A stretch of DNA of 64,000 nt from Gammaproteobacteria bacterium (lineage in GTDB: Bacteria > Pseudomonadota > Gammaproteobacteria > Pseudomonadales > Cellvibrionaceae): contig JAGKWO010000033.1 of the NCBI GenBank assembly GCA_021151835.1, positions 11,658 through 75,657 of the forward strand, in the 5' to 3' direction. The notes under the pieces are model-generated. The model did no database searches. It was given only the letters and a program-made list of their open reading frames with translations, and was not told the origin of the DNA. The translations under genes were made by a program, and so were the position numbers. How positions within the stretch are numbered: position 1 is the stretch's first letter; each line of letters starts with the position of its first letter. This document shows positions 17,755 through 26,154 of this stretch, one piece after another.

Positions 17755-18495
17755 ATGGATTATCTACATGGCAAACGCATTACCCCTCTCCATCATGAGA
17801 TGACTCCCTTCGAACGACGCCTGGCAGAGTTTGATAAAGCCTGCCGCAAGTTTCATAAAGCCAAAGCCGACGCGGCAAAAACCAATGGCGAAAATCCCGC
17901 AGAAAAAAAAGCCCGCATCGATGATATGAACTCGGAGTTGGAACACTTGAAGCGCGAGCGCCGGTTTGTTGAAACCATGGCGGTCATTCAAGCGGGATTA
18001 GATAACTACAGGGATGCATTGCGTGTTACACGTAACGATACAAACGAAACTAAAGCAGGAAAGCGTAAAGCGCTACACGGTGAAGCACACCACGGCACCG
18101 AAGTCCTGGAAGAACTTATGCGAGCAGACGGACGACCAAAGCCAAGTCCCAAGCACACGGCACATCACCTGATCGCAGGGAGAGGTAAAACCCCTTTCAC
18201 AAACTTAGCGAGAATACAGCTTCATTTGCATAACTTACGCATTAATGATCCTGATAACGGTGTATGGATGTTCCGCTTAAAAGAACAAGCCGGGCACTGG
18301 AGCATGCCAAACGCTAAATCACACGGTGAAATTCACACATACAATTATGAGTTTTGGGTGTTAACTAATATCAGTGCAGCGAGCAATGAAGCAATGATGC
18401 GCACTGCATTACGAAAACTTCGAGGGATGTTAGAATCAGGTACGCAACCGAAGCACGTCACAATGCCTCCTGATAAGACCTGGAACGGGAAATAA
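17755..18495 (+). CDS. AHH-domain nuclease toxin
   Basis: A 246-residue protein with a charged helical N-terminal half (residues 15-120) and a C-terminal AHH nuclease domain of the HNH/EndoVII superfamily. The signature is TAHHLIAGRG at about 135-144, then LHNLRINDPDNGVWM at about 158-172 and a further SHGEIH histidine pair near 189-194. AHH domains are normally the toxic tips of Rhs, CDI or T6SS effectors; here there is no delivery domain or signal peptide. A good ribosome site (AAAGGAA) precedes the ATG, and the Imm11-like gene follows 1 bp after its stop. Host or rival DNA or RNA is the likely target. Confidence 0.8.
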   Translation: MDYLHGKRITPLHHEMTPFERRLAEFDKACRKFHKAKADAAKTNGENPAEKKARIDDMNSELEHLKRERRFVETMAVIQAGLDNYRDALRVTRNDTNETKAGKRKALHGEAHHGTEVLEELMRADGRPKPSPKHTAHHLIAGRGKTPFTNLARIQLHLHNLRINDPDNGVWMFRLKEQAGHWSMPNAKSHGEIHTYNYEFWVLTNISAASNEAMMRTALRKLRGMLESGTQPKHVTMPPDKTWNGK

Positions 18496-18496
18496 T

Positions 18497-19063
18497 ATGA
18501 GTTACTCCATTAGAAATGACGGATTTGATTATCAAGGTTTTTACCTTGACCCCTACTCCGTTACTGATTTATTCCCCAATGAAATTGATATTGATGACGT
18601 AATTCAGTTCTACGCCAAAGACCTGCAAATGAAACCTTACTGGCGCGACGTGCAAGCCGAATTCAATCCGATAGAAGGCTTGCCTGTTGGCCCCATCCCG
18701 GATATTTGCACCTGGATGGGCAGCAGCCTGGTATTTTCACCCAAAGCTTATGATGCGTTAGCCAATCATTTAAATAAATTTGGTGAATTTTTACCGCTGT
18801 CAGTAAACGGAGAAACATTTTATTTGTTTAATTGTTTAACACACGGGCAATTGAACGACGTATACAGCCGCGCCGAAAAACTGGATGAATCCGGGCAAGT
18901 ACTCCAAGAGGAAAGAATCAGATTTAATGACATTGATACCAAAGAAAAACTTTTATTTAAAACCATGTTAAATAATTGTTCCGTGCTTTTTTGCAACGAA
19001 AAATTTAAAGATTTATACAATTTAAAAAATTTAACCGGCATCACTTTCGATGAACTCAATTAA
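18497..19063 (+). CDS. Imm11-like (DUF1629) immunity protein
   Basis: A 188-residue acidic protein placed 1 bp after the AHH toxin gene. The middle, GPIPDICTWMGSSLVFSPKAYDALANHLNKFGEFLPL followed by GETFYLFNCL, fits the DUF1629/Imm11 immunity family, which neutralises polymorphic toxins by direct binding. The start ATG overlaps the intergenic base after the toxin stop, so the two are translationally coupled. A terminator follows at 19064. Confidence 0.75.
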   Translation: MSYSIRNDGFDYQGFYLDPYSVTDLFPNEIDIDDVIQFYAKDLQMKPYWRDVQAEFNPIEGLPVGPIPDICTWMGSSLVFSPKAYDALANHLNKFGEFLPLSVNGETFYLFNCLTHGQLNDVYSRAEKLDESGQVLQEERIRFNDIDTKEKLLFKTMLNNCSVLFCNEKFKDLYNLKNLTGITFDELN

Positions 19064-19087
19064 GGCGGCCATATGGTCGCCTTTTTT
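19064..19087 (+). terminator. rho-independent terminator after the toxin-immunity pair
   Basis: GGCGGCC, ATAT loop, GGTCGCC and TTTTTT. It lies 0 bp after the immunity gene stop and at the 3' end of the convergent minus-strand gene. Confidence 0.85.
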
Positions 19088-19472
19088 ATCTATACCCCTC
19101 CGCACTTTTCGGCGCAGCCTTCGGAACCCTATGCCGGGGAATGATTCGTAAATTCCCCTTTTTATCCGTCAATAAATAAACCGTCCACATTCCCGCAGAA
19201 CTTGGCCCCTCATTGGTTCGCCAACCCAATACCGCCTCATCTGGTCCCAGTACATGCCATTCGGCTTGCTCAAAATACGGGGAATAGTTGGTATAGCGGG
19301 AGGCAATCACCTTTACGTAATGCCCGGTGGTGGTCGTGGCGATTTCCTCGCCAGAACAACCCGCACAGCGCACACGCAATAATTCGCCGCCCTTCCCCAT
19401 TACATTAACTTCAGGCATTGCATAACAAGCCGTGCCGGCCCGAAATTTAAGATGATATTCAATGCCTGCCAT
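19086..19472 (-). CDS. hypothetical protein
   Basis: A 128-residue frame from the ATG at 19472 (a longer frame starts with TTG). It contains VRCAGCSGEE, a CxxC pair, and a beta-rich middle (HYVKVIASRYTNYSPYFEQAEWHVLG). Its basic C-terminus ends in RHRVPKAAPKSAEGYR. No family recognised. It sits between the toxin-immunity pair and the first C4-like RNA element, on the opposite strand. No clear ribosome site, so only moderately supported. Confidence 0.45.
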   Translation of the reverse strand: MAGIEYHLKFRAGTACYAMPEVNVMGKGGELLRVRCAGCSGEEIATTTTGHYVKVIASRYTNYSPYFEQAEWHVLGPDEAVLGWRTNEGPSSAGMWTVYLLTDKKGNLRIIPRHRVPKAAPKSAEGYR

Positions 19473-19625
19473 ACACCCAACCAAATACTGTATTTATAAC
19501 CAGTACATTTTAACCATATAGTCACCCACACCGAAAGCCCCCACTTAGACTTTTTCTTGTTGGTAATAGCCGGTAATTGTTCGTTATTAATGGTTGACGT
19601 ATAAAACACACCGGATTACCCTGTA

Positions 19626-19872
19626 AACGCAATGGCAAAATCCATTGCCAGGATTGAGACCCTGACAATACTTTCTAGGAGCAACAAGCGCGCTCTGCGC
19701 TTTTTTTGTTGCTGGCGTTCGGCTACCTTGTGTTTATGGTGGCTGGGCGGGGCTATCCTTCGGGGTAGGCCGGTTTCCTAGAGTTCCGGTAGTCTCAACC
19801 CTGTCCAGTCGCCTCCATAAGATTGAGACCTTATGCAGGCGGTTTTATAGGAAATTAAACTAGGTCTGCATC
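19626..19872 (+). ncRNA. C4-like antisense leader RNA element, copy A
   Basis: Structured leader upstream of the small gene at 19873. It contains an intrinsic-terminator-like hairpin (AAGCGCGCTCTGCGCTTTTTTT near 19690-19715), a GGGCGGGGC...CCTTCGGGG...GCCGG hairpin, and three short sites: TTGAGAC (19654-19660), its complement GTCTCAA (19792-19798), and TTGAGAC again (19823-19829) in the loop of a hairpin CGCCT...AGGCG. Copies B (48410) and C (46878) share the layout but carry different, still complementary, sequences. This matches the antisense design of P1/P7 c4 and P4 CI RNAs; Rfam membership is untested. Confidence 0.6.
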
Positions 19873-20184
19873 ATGAAAAAGTCTGCAATTAAAAAATCAT
19901 CTCCGTTTCACCCCTGCCGTGTAATCACACTCACCAAAGAACAACTCGCTGAATACCTCACCGGTAAAATAGATATTTGTGGCCCAGATGGCGAATTGCT
20001 TACTGGAATCGGCAGAATTATTAACGATGAAATTGACAGGCAAAGGCGCGAATTTGCCGTCGATAACTTTCGATTGATTGAAGATTTGATACGTAGTTGT
20101 GGGAATAAACAATTAGACATTTCTAACCGCGGTGCTTTGGGGTTAGCCAATGCGTTTTGGCAGGCGCAGGAAATAATTGGATAA
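19873..20184 (+). CDS. small helical protein downstream of C4-like RNA (paralogue of 48095-48409)
   Basis: A 103-residue protein. The core CRVITLTKEQLAEYLTGKIDICGPDGELLTGIG aligns with RRIVTLDPSQFALYQSSDIEIHSPDGELLNTIG of the gene at 48095-48409. The C-terminal helix GLANAFWQAQEII aligns with GMQDLLWRAEEML. The function is unknown. Its translation is probably controlled by the antisense leader directly upstream, as for the ant/icd genes of P1. Confidence 0.7.
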   Translation: MKKSAIKKSSPFHPCRVITLTKEQLAEYLTGKIDICGPDGELLTGIGRIINDEIDRQRREFAVDNFRLIEDLIRSCGNKQLDISNRGALGLANAFWQAQEIIG

Positions 20185-20230
20185 ATTAAATGGCGACCTC
20201 GTGTCGCCAAATAACTGAGGTTATTTTGGA

Positions 20231-21505
20231 ATGGATCTTAACAGTATAAAAACCATAAGAATTTTTGCAGATGAAATTAACAGATTAATTAATAGAGCTG
20301 CCAACGAATTACATGGCAAAACAATTAAGCAGCCCTTGCAAAGCGCCCTATCAAACTGCATTTTAATAAATCAATCTTTTTGGGATGCGACAAAAAAACC
20401 CTCGGATGAAGACCTCTACAGTTTTAGTAAAAAGATCAGGCTGGCACTTGGGACTTTATCGCGTAATTTAATTAAAGAGCCTGATGAGACACTGAACTCA
20501 ATAGGAAAAGACCTCGATAAGTTAAGGAAAGACATCCAGATGTTGTATGATTCGAGAACCGTTGTTTTCAAAAACCAAAATAAAGCCTCTGAATCTGTAG
20601 GAACACCGTCAATAGTGCAATCTGAACCACGCAGTACCGATCTTAAAATAGATGAGATTGAAGCTAGACTTAATGCAAAAGAGAAGCAACTAAATGAAAA
20701 GTTTTCATCTTTCGAAAACATGATAACGACTCTAACGTTGCAACTCGATGAGAAGGAAAAAAAATACTCTAGTACTGAAATTTATGCGGAACATAGATTA
20801 TCTGCCATCAATTCAAAATCCGAAAAATTAGAACTTAAACATGATGAAACGCTTAATAAATTAGAAAACCTACACACTGAGCAGATAAAACCCAAGATCG
20901 ATGAACTGGAAAAAGTTGCCAATCAAGTCAAAGAGTCATTCGAAGAAAGACTTAAGTCACTTGAAGATTATTACATATCTCAGATTCAACATTACGAAGA
21001 GAAGAAAAATGAAGTAAACAAAGCGCTTGGCATTGTTTCCGAAAAAATCCTGGCAGGAGGTTATGATGGAGCAGCAATAAATGAAAAGAAAACCGCAGAT
21101 CTACTACGTTGGGGCTCCATAGCTTGTATGGTCGGAATTGTTGCCATAATAGGTTACTCCCTGTATGAAACCACTAAAAGTGATTTCAATCTTTATGCGT
21201 CAATTTTGAGATTTGCATTTTCAATCCTGCTTTTTGTTCCGGCCACATATCTAGCTCGTGAATCCAATAAACATCGTCAACAACAAATAAGTCATATTCA
21301 GAAAACATTGGACATTACTGCAATTGGCCCTTACATCGAGTCAATACCGGAACCAGCGAAGCATTTATTGAAAGCGAAAATTGCAGAAAAGTTATTTGCA
21401 GCTCAAATCAGTAACAGTGACACTACGCCACTAAATATTCAGGAGTTGTTAATAAAAATCATTGAAAAAATGGAATTCAAAAAGGAACCTGAAACAGAAA
21501 AGTGA
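20231..21505 (+). CDS. coiled-coil membrane protein of unknown function
   Basis: A 424-residue protein. Residues 1-110 are helical, about 135-265 form a long charged coiled coil (many K/E heptads), two hydrophobic segments at about 292-311 and 320-338 (IACMVGIVAIIGYSLYE; ILRFAFSILLFVPATYLA) should cross the membrane, and a helical tail follows. Most of the protein is likely cytoplasmic. It is a single plus-strand gene with its own terminator inside the phage accessory region, in a lower-GC style than the structural genes, which fits a lysogenic-conversion or exclusion gene. No family recognised. Confidence 0.7.
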   Translation: MDLNSIKTIRIFADEINRLINRAANELHGKTIKQPLQSALSNCILINQSFWDATKKPSDEDLYSFSKKIRLALGTLSRNLIKEPDETLNSIGKDLDKLRKDIQMLYDSRTVVFKNQNKASESVGTPSIVQSEPRSTDLKIDEIEARLNAKEKQLNEKFSSFENMITTLTLQLDEKEKKYSSTEIYAEHRLSAINSKSEKLELKHDETLNKLENLHTEQIKPKIDELEKVANQVKESFEERLKSLEDYYISQIQHYEEKKNEVNKALGIVSEKILAGGYDGAAINEKKTADLLRWGSIACMVGIVAIIGYSLYETTKSDFNLYASILRFAFSILLFVPATYLARESNKHRQQQISHIQKTLDITAIGPYIESIPEPAKHLLKAKIAEKLFAAQISNSDTTPLNIQELLIKIIEKMEFKKEPETEK

Positions 21506-21553
21506 TTACCTAGGCTTTTGAAGCGGATAAAGCTTTAACACTCATATTATTGA

Positions 21554-21582
21554 AATAGCCCTATAGTTGGGCTATTTTTTTA
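21554..21582 (+). terminator. rho-independent terminator
   Basis: AATAGCCC / GGGCTATT stem with a 7-base loop and a T run, between the convergent gene ending at 21505 and the tail gene ending at 21613. Confidence 0.85.
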
Positions 21583-21612
21583 TCGATTAATCTCCTATTG
21601 AAAGTTAATTTG

Positions 21613-21948
21613 CTAGTTAACCGCCCTTCCCCATTGCTTAATAAACACCTGATAATTCCCCGCTCCATCATCTACCAATCGCAATGCCGATAAACGTTTA
21701 CTTTCAATCGTGAAAGTGCGTTTCTTCGGATTTGCGGCAAGGTTTACAGCACCATCGTCCACCCCTTCGAAATCATCATTCTGAAAATTCGCCGGGCTGT
21801 TGAGTTCCAGCAACGGGCGAATGGTGGGTGTAACGGTGCCAGTGTTACGCCCGGTGATGGTAATTTGTGTGCAGGTGTAATTACCATTTAACGGAATGGT
21901 TTTGGTTGCACCGTTTACAGTAATAGATTGTTCGCTGGGAATATTCAT
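21613..21948 (-). CDS. phage structural protein, unknown (tail region)
   Basis: A 111-residue beta-rich protein (SITVNGATKTIPLNGNYTCTQITITGRNTGTVTPTIRPLL onward) with no family I recognise. It is the last gene of the minus-strand late operon. The layout (small beta protein after two larger appendage genes) suggests a tail appendage or decoration protein. Confidence 0.6.
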   Translation of the reverse strand: MNIPSEQSITVNGATKTIPLNGNYTCTQITITGRNTGTVTPTIRPLLELNSPANFQNDDFEGVDDGAVNLAANPKKRTFTIESKRLSALRLVDDGAGNYQVFIKQWGRAVN

Positions 21949-21964
21949 TGTGTTTTTCCTCGTG

Positions 21965-23059
21965 TTAAAAACCTGACGCCTTTAATTTTTTAGCCTCAAA
22001 ATAATCGGCAGTAATATGTACCGCACCAAAAAAACGCCGTATTGAAATTACCTGCCCGCCTGCCCCGGTAGTTAAAATAAAACTACGTACTATTTTGGTT
22101 GCAGCTTCGTGGTGCCATATCAGTTGGTCACCGATGTGATTGCCCTGGTAGCTCGCATCACTCCCCACCGTGCCTTTGGTGGGATCGTTGTAAAACAAAT
22201 CAGTCTCTTGTAATGGCGGGTTAAACTGGAATGCAATTGAATCATCCCTACCGGTCTTAAATCCCGCCAGAATTTCAACGGCGGCATACCCTTGTGGTGC
22301 TGCCACCTGTTTTGTGAGGTTTGCAGATTGCGTTGCATTCCTGCCATTTAACACGCGGTTACCTGCGCGCGGCATTTGCATTTCATCCACCAATCCCGGT
22401 GGTAAAAAGCCTGCTGCTGACACATTGCTGCATTCCACACCATCGAGCACAGCGCGTGTAACCGCCGGTGAAAAATCGGTCGTCACCCATGCAGCCGGTT
22501 GCCCTGGAATAATCACCCCGCCGTTATTCACCGACACAATACCTGGCCCGTCTTTGATAACGGCGTACATGCCAGGCAGCGCCGTAACGTTCTGGCCTGC
22601 ACCAAAATTCGCAGGGAAGGCAGCATTGTTAGTAACCGCATCACCGCTTACCCCAGTAACAAAACCGCGACGTATTCCACTATCGGGACCAATCGCGATT
22701 TTTATGTATTTGCCCGCCCAGGGCGTTAAGTCAAATAGGATCGGCGCCGACTCATTCCACTTCACCGCCGTGTCAGTGACGGTCACCAACAAATCTTTAA
22801 CGACCAGGTTGGTTTGTGTTTTTCCCGTTATGTCCGTCTCGTAAAAACCAATGCGCGCTGTTCCCGGTGTAGTGCTACTAGCAGCCCGGCATAACACGCG
22901 AACCACATCAATGTATTGCCCGGCCTTAACCAGGTGAACAACCGGAATTAACGAATTGAATTCCGAGAAATCATTATCATGCAGCGTGGTAGTAAAACTC
23001 ACGGCGGCCGATGTACCACCCGTGGCCGACGGCGGTTTAAAACCCATCTCATAAGACAT
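21965..23059 (-). CDS. putative phage tail appendage protein
   Basis: A 364-residue protein. The start at 23059 (MSYEMGFKPP) is favoured: it overlaps the upstream stop by 11 bp, whereas the longer frame runs deep into that gene. The sequence is rich in G, T, S and N with beta-type segments. SFTTTLHDNDFSEFNSLIPVVHLVKAGQYIDVVRVLCR near the start and HITADYFEAKKLKASGF at the end are the most distinctive parts. It lies in the tail operon beyond the baseplate spike gene, so a receptor-binding or fibre role is plausible. Not recognised as a known family. Confidence 0.6.
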   Translation of the reverse strand: MSYEMGFKPPSATGGTSAAVSFTTTLHDNDFSEFNSLIPVVHLVKAGQYIDVVRVLCRAASSTTPGTARIGFYETDITGKTQTNLVVKDLLVTVTDTAVKWNESAPILFDLTPWAGKYIKIAIGPDSGIRRGFVTGVSGDAVTNNAAFPANFGAGQNVTALPGMYAVIKDGPGIVSVNNGGVIIPGQPAAWVTTDFSPAVTRAVLDGVECSNVSAAGFLPPGLVDEMQMPRAGNRVLNGRNATQSANLTKQVAAPQGYAAVEILAGFKTGRDDSIAFQFNPPLQETDLFYNDPTKGTVGSDASYQGNHIGDQLIWHHEAATKIVRSFILTTGAGGQVISIRRFFGAVHITADYFEAKKLKASGF

Positions 23060-23942
23060 TGATGATCCCCCTCGGCTTTTTATCCCAAATAAAACAACCC
23101 AACATTTCCCAACCGCCCTTTTCACCGGTGCGGTTTACCGAGTTTTGGAACACGTCCGGGTTTGCATGGAATGGGCGAATGTGCCCTAAAATAAATTTTG
23201 ATAGGAATGAAAATTTTCCATCTGTCGCTAGGCCTTGCACGTTGGTAGGAATCCAAATGCAATCATTAACGAAGCAGCTCATGTACCCAAACCCAAAATC
23301 ACCGCCGCTGTAAACAAAGTGCGTGTCAAATGTATTCACCTGCCCGTTGTATGCAAATCCACAACCGTTACAGCTCCCCCAGACTGACCCGTTTGTGTCC
23401 GGCTTTTTCGGTAGAATTTGTTGCGCGCTGTTCTCACCAATTGGACCAATACCTGCACCCGGAGAAATCACCGGCCATACACTGCGCGTTGTTGATGTAA
23501 TACCCGTATGCGTATCACTGAAATAGGCTAATTTCGGTGCTGAGTTCGCATTATTTTCATCACGGTTATCTGCATCATCAAACCGCAAATAAAACCGTAC
23601 AAACGCCTCTTTCCAGTTGTCGCACGCATTGCCGGTTAAACTCCGCAAATTTAAGTTCATCGGCGAATCGTTGCGTACCTTGCCGGTTTTCGGGTCAACC
23701 GTTGCAAAATACCGGGCAATATTTCCGCGCACATATTTTTTGCCGGTCACAGGATCGGTAAAAACAACTACGCTGTCCGCGCCGTTCAGGACGAACGGTG
23801 CAATGGTGCCGCTAGCAAAATTCGCATTGACGTGCAGCACCGGCGGTATATAAACCTCACGGTTACCTAATGGGTTCCTGCTGTCAAAAATAGGTTCATC
23901 ACCATTCGGTAACCATATTTTTCGTTGATTGGTTTGCGGCAC
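23049..23942 (-). CDS. putative phage tail appendage or carbohydrate-binding protein
   Basis: A 297-residue protein with a GTG start. It has features of a secreted or surface jelly-roll protein: WKEAFVRFYLRFDDADNRDE, a glycine-rich PVISPGAGIGPIGENS, and several cysteines in GSVWGSCNGCGFAYN and YMSCFVNDCIWIP. That resembles lectin or polysaccharide-binding folds in general, but I cannot assign a family. It lies between the baseplate V gene and the 364-residue appendage gene, so it could help adsorb to a surface glycan. Confidence 0.6.
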   Translation of the reverse strand: MPQTNQRKIWLPNGDEPIFDSRNPLGNREVYIPPVLHVNANFASGTIAPFVLNGADSVVVFTDPVTGKKYVRGNIARYFATVDPKTGKVRNDSPMNLNLRSLTGNACDNWKEAFVRFYLRFDDADNRDENNANSAPKLAYFSDTHTGITSTTRSVWPVISPGAGIGPIGENSAQQILPKKPDTNGSVWGSCNGCGFAYNGQVNTFDTHFVYSGGDFGFGYMSCFVNDCIWIPTNVQGLATDGKFSFLSKFILGHIRPFHANPDVFQNSVNRTGEKGGWEMLGCFIWDKKPRGIINVL

Positions 23943-23954
23943 GGTTTACCCCCA

Positions 23955-24935
23955 CTATGCAACAATTGGGTCAAGCCGAGTTTTCAAATTATCGGCACTA
24001 CTTTTTTGCCCGGAAAAATCACCGCTTTGCTCCGGTTTTTGTGTTTTCATGGGGTTTCCGTTGTCGGTGTAAGGGTGCGTGTGGTTTGTTGCGGTGTTAG
24101 CAATGCTTGCCACTACCGCAATTAATTCACTGAGAATTTTTAGAATATTTTCAGCCTCGCTGCCTACCCACATTTTTCCGCCGTCTTTCACTTTGAGCAA
24201 AAGCTTGGCAACCGCTAAACAATCCAATTCATTGCCCACCCGTTGTTTCAAATCGCGTGCAACAATCTGGTTGTGATCGCTGCCGCTGGTGCTATTTAAA
24301 TTATCCAGCGCCGCGATATTCAAAGTGCCAGCGGTCAACAGTTTTAACGCGCCCAGGGCTTCAATGGTTTTTACACCGATAATTTCCTCAGTGCTGTTTT
24401 GCTTCACGCGCTGTACAAATTCATCGGCATTATTCGTTGCGCTGTAGCACTCTAAAACATAGTTGGCCGCATCGTCATGAATGTCCGCTGGCGTGGCGCG
24501 AATCCAATTTCCGGCAACATCCGCACGTTGGTAAACATTGCTACTGGCTTGCAATAAAACTTCGCCACGCTCGATGGCTGGCATACTCAAACCTTCACTT
24601 AATACCGTTCGAATAAACGGCTGGCTCGGCAAACCAAATGCAAAGGCAATTTCCACCAGCGTGCCCGCATCCGGGAAACCAAACGCGCCACGCTCAAGGC
24701 CTGCCATGCTCACCGGCAACGGAACGGCTTTAAACAGCGGTAATAATTCATCGGGTTCACCAGTGGGTTTTAATACACGCACGTCCACGGCGTAACGAGG
24801 GCGGTAACGTTCGCCGATGGATTCATTCACCAGCGGATCGCTAATCGATTCCACGCGCGCGATAATCGGCAAATGAATATTGGAAAATAATTCGGTGTGT
24901 TTGCGCTGGTTTATACGCTTGATCTGTTCGTCCAC
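23955..24935 (-). CDS. baseplate assembly protein V-like (tail spike)
   Basis: A 326-residue protein with a GTG start. The N-terminal OB-like part carries ARVESISDPLVNES and LVEIAFAFGLPSQPFIRTVLSEG, as in phage baseplate V/gp5-type spikes. The C-terminal part is low-complexity and contains TATNHTHPYTDNGNP, a typical baseplate-tip motif with an HxH metal site. The start overlaps the D-like gene by 25 bp. It forms the membrane-piercing tip below the tail tube. Confidence 0.75.
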   Translation of the reverse strand: MDEQIKRINQRKHTELFSNIHLPIIARVESISDPLVNESIGERYRPRYAVDVRVLKPTGEPDELLPLFKAVPLPVSMAGLERGAFGFPDAGTLVEIAFAFGLPSQPFIRTVLSEGLSMPAIERGEVLLQASSNVYQRADVAGNWIRATPADIHDDAANYVLECYSATNNADEFVQRVKQNSTEEIIGVKTIEALGALKLLTAGTLNIAALDNLNSTSGSDHNQIVARDLKQRVGNELDCLAVAKLLLKVKDGGKMWVGSEAENILKILSELIAVVASIANTATNHTHPYTDNGNPMKTQKPEQSGDFSGQKSSADNLKTRLDPIVA

Positions 24936-25636
24936 CGCGTCCCCCAGGGATTACTGTCCCAGTCAATATTTTGATGATCGCCATCCCAGTGCACGTTAGT
25001 CACGTATCCCTGCCCCTCGATAAGCACGCCCGGGCGCAACTTGGGCATACAGGGAATTCGCGCAGAATTGGCAAGGCCTGTACTGGCAAGCAATTCAACA
25101 GAAAGCGTTATTTTTTTATCGGCCCAAAAGCTGTGCTGCCAACTACCCGCAAACACTTTACCGTCGCCCTGCTGCTGCCAGATAAATTGCGGGATTGAAT
25201 ACACTTCGCTTAACGAATCCATACAGGCATATCCACTACCCATGGAATAAAACGCCGGTGCCGTTTTTTTGCTGTAATCCGTTGTTGCAGAAATAAATTG
25301 CAAACCGGTTTCGTTTGAAATCGCACGCAACACTTCGGTAATCGTTACGTTGCGCAGTGCAACCGGTATTAACCGGCTTAACGTTGCCGACAGTTCACGG
25401 CAAAACACACGGGTTTGTTTTTTATCAATGGCAAATGCACTTTCCACATACCCGTAAAAAACCTGCTGCAATTCGTCCGGCGAATAACCCGCCCGAAAAA
25501 TCACAAGGCCTTTTACTGGTGCGGTTGTTTCCACATCAAACACCGCGCGCCCTGGGCTGCGCAAATCCAGGCGCACATCGTCTTTATTCAGCGTCACATC
25601 CGCGCCGTTAATGGAAATGCGTTTATGTAATTTCAT
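24911..25636 (-). CDS. baseplate hub protein (gpD/gp27-like)
   Basis: A 241-residue protein shorter than P2 gpD but with the same style: GLVIFRAGYSPDELQQVFYGYVESAFAIDKKQTRVFCRELSATLSRLIPVALRNVTITEVLRAISNETGLQF, the segment where hub proteins show a domain-swapped barrel. It lies next to the V-like spike gene. The hub joins tail tube and spike. Assignment rests on position and general resemblance. Confidence 0.6.
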   Translation of the reverse strand: MKLHKRISINGADVTLNKDDVRLDLRSPGRAVFDVETTAPVKGLVIFRAGYSPDELQQVFYGYVESAFAIDKKQTRVFCRELSATLSRLIPVALRNVTITEVLRAISNETGLQFISATTDYSKKTAPAFYSMGSGYACMDSLSEVYSIPQFIWQQQGDGKVFAGSWQHSFWADKKITLSVELLASTGLANSARIPCMPKLRPGVLIEGQGYVTNVHWDGDHQNIDWDSNPWGTRWTNRSSV

Positions 25637-26154
25637 GACAACGCTTTATCCATTTTCGCCAGTTGCCGCTCAAAAAAGCCGACCTCTTCCGAGTCTTCCT
25701 GGTTGTCACCTTCACCGGTCACAGTTTCCCCGCCGGTAGTCTGCGCGGGCGCACTGGAAACTTGTTGGCGCTGTTCGGTTTTCTCCGGCACGCTGTGATG
25801 GTCCTGCAATGCAAATTGCACTGCCCACGCTTTCAAGTCATCCATTTCGCGCACGTAAAATTCCTCAGTGAATTTCACCTTGCGCACCTTGATCGCCTTC
25901 GCGAGTTCATCGGTAATCGTGTAAATTTTTAATGAACCATCGGCAAGCGTTGCTTGTGCAATCGTAATTAATTCCGTGAGCAAATCCGGTTCATTAAAGG
26001 GAATCAACAGCGAGACGTTGAGCACCTTGGCTTTAAAGCCTTTGTGCGTTGTGGTGGTAGCACTGCTCTGCCCGCTCAAATCGCCAGAATCAATGCGCAT
26101 GGACATTGATACTTTTAACTCTTTGTTGGGCACCACATAGTTATCCAGCATCAT
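25633..26154 (-). CDS. baseplate complex protein
   Basis: A 173-residue protein from the ATG at 26154, which overlaps the preceding TGA (ATG-A type coupling); the longer frame is inside the upstream gene. It has MLDNYVVPNKELKVSMSMRIDSGDLSGQSSATTTTHKGFKAKVLNVSLLIPF, as in baseplate proteins of Vibrio-type myophages, and an acidic, low-complexity tail ending in VGFFERQLAKMDKAL. Presumed to link the hub to the tube. Confidence 0.6.
   Translation of the reverse strand: MMLDNYVVPNKELKVSMSMRIDSGDLSGQSSATTTTHKGFKAKVLNVSLLIPFNEPDLLTELITIAQATLADGSLKIYTITDELAKAIKVRKVKFTEEFYVREMDDLKAWAVQFALQDHHSVPEKTEQRQQVSSAPAQTTGGETVTGEGDNQEDSEEVGFFERQLAKMDKALS

Noticed and set aside
17613..17798. Plus-strand 61-residue ORF before the AHH toxin
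   Set aside because: It overlaps the toxin start in another frame and has no ribosome site.
19400..19609. Minus-strand 69-residue ORF
   Set aside because: Overlaps the start of the 19086-19472 gene, lacks a ribosome site and resembles no protein.
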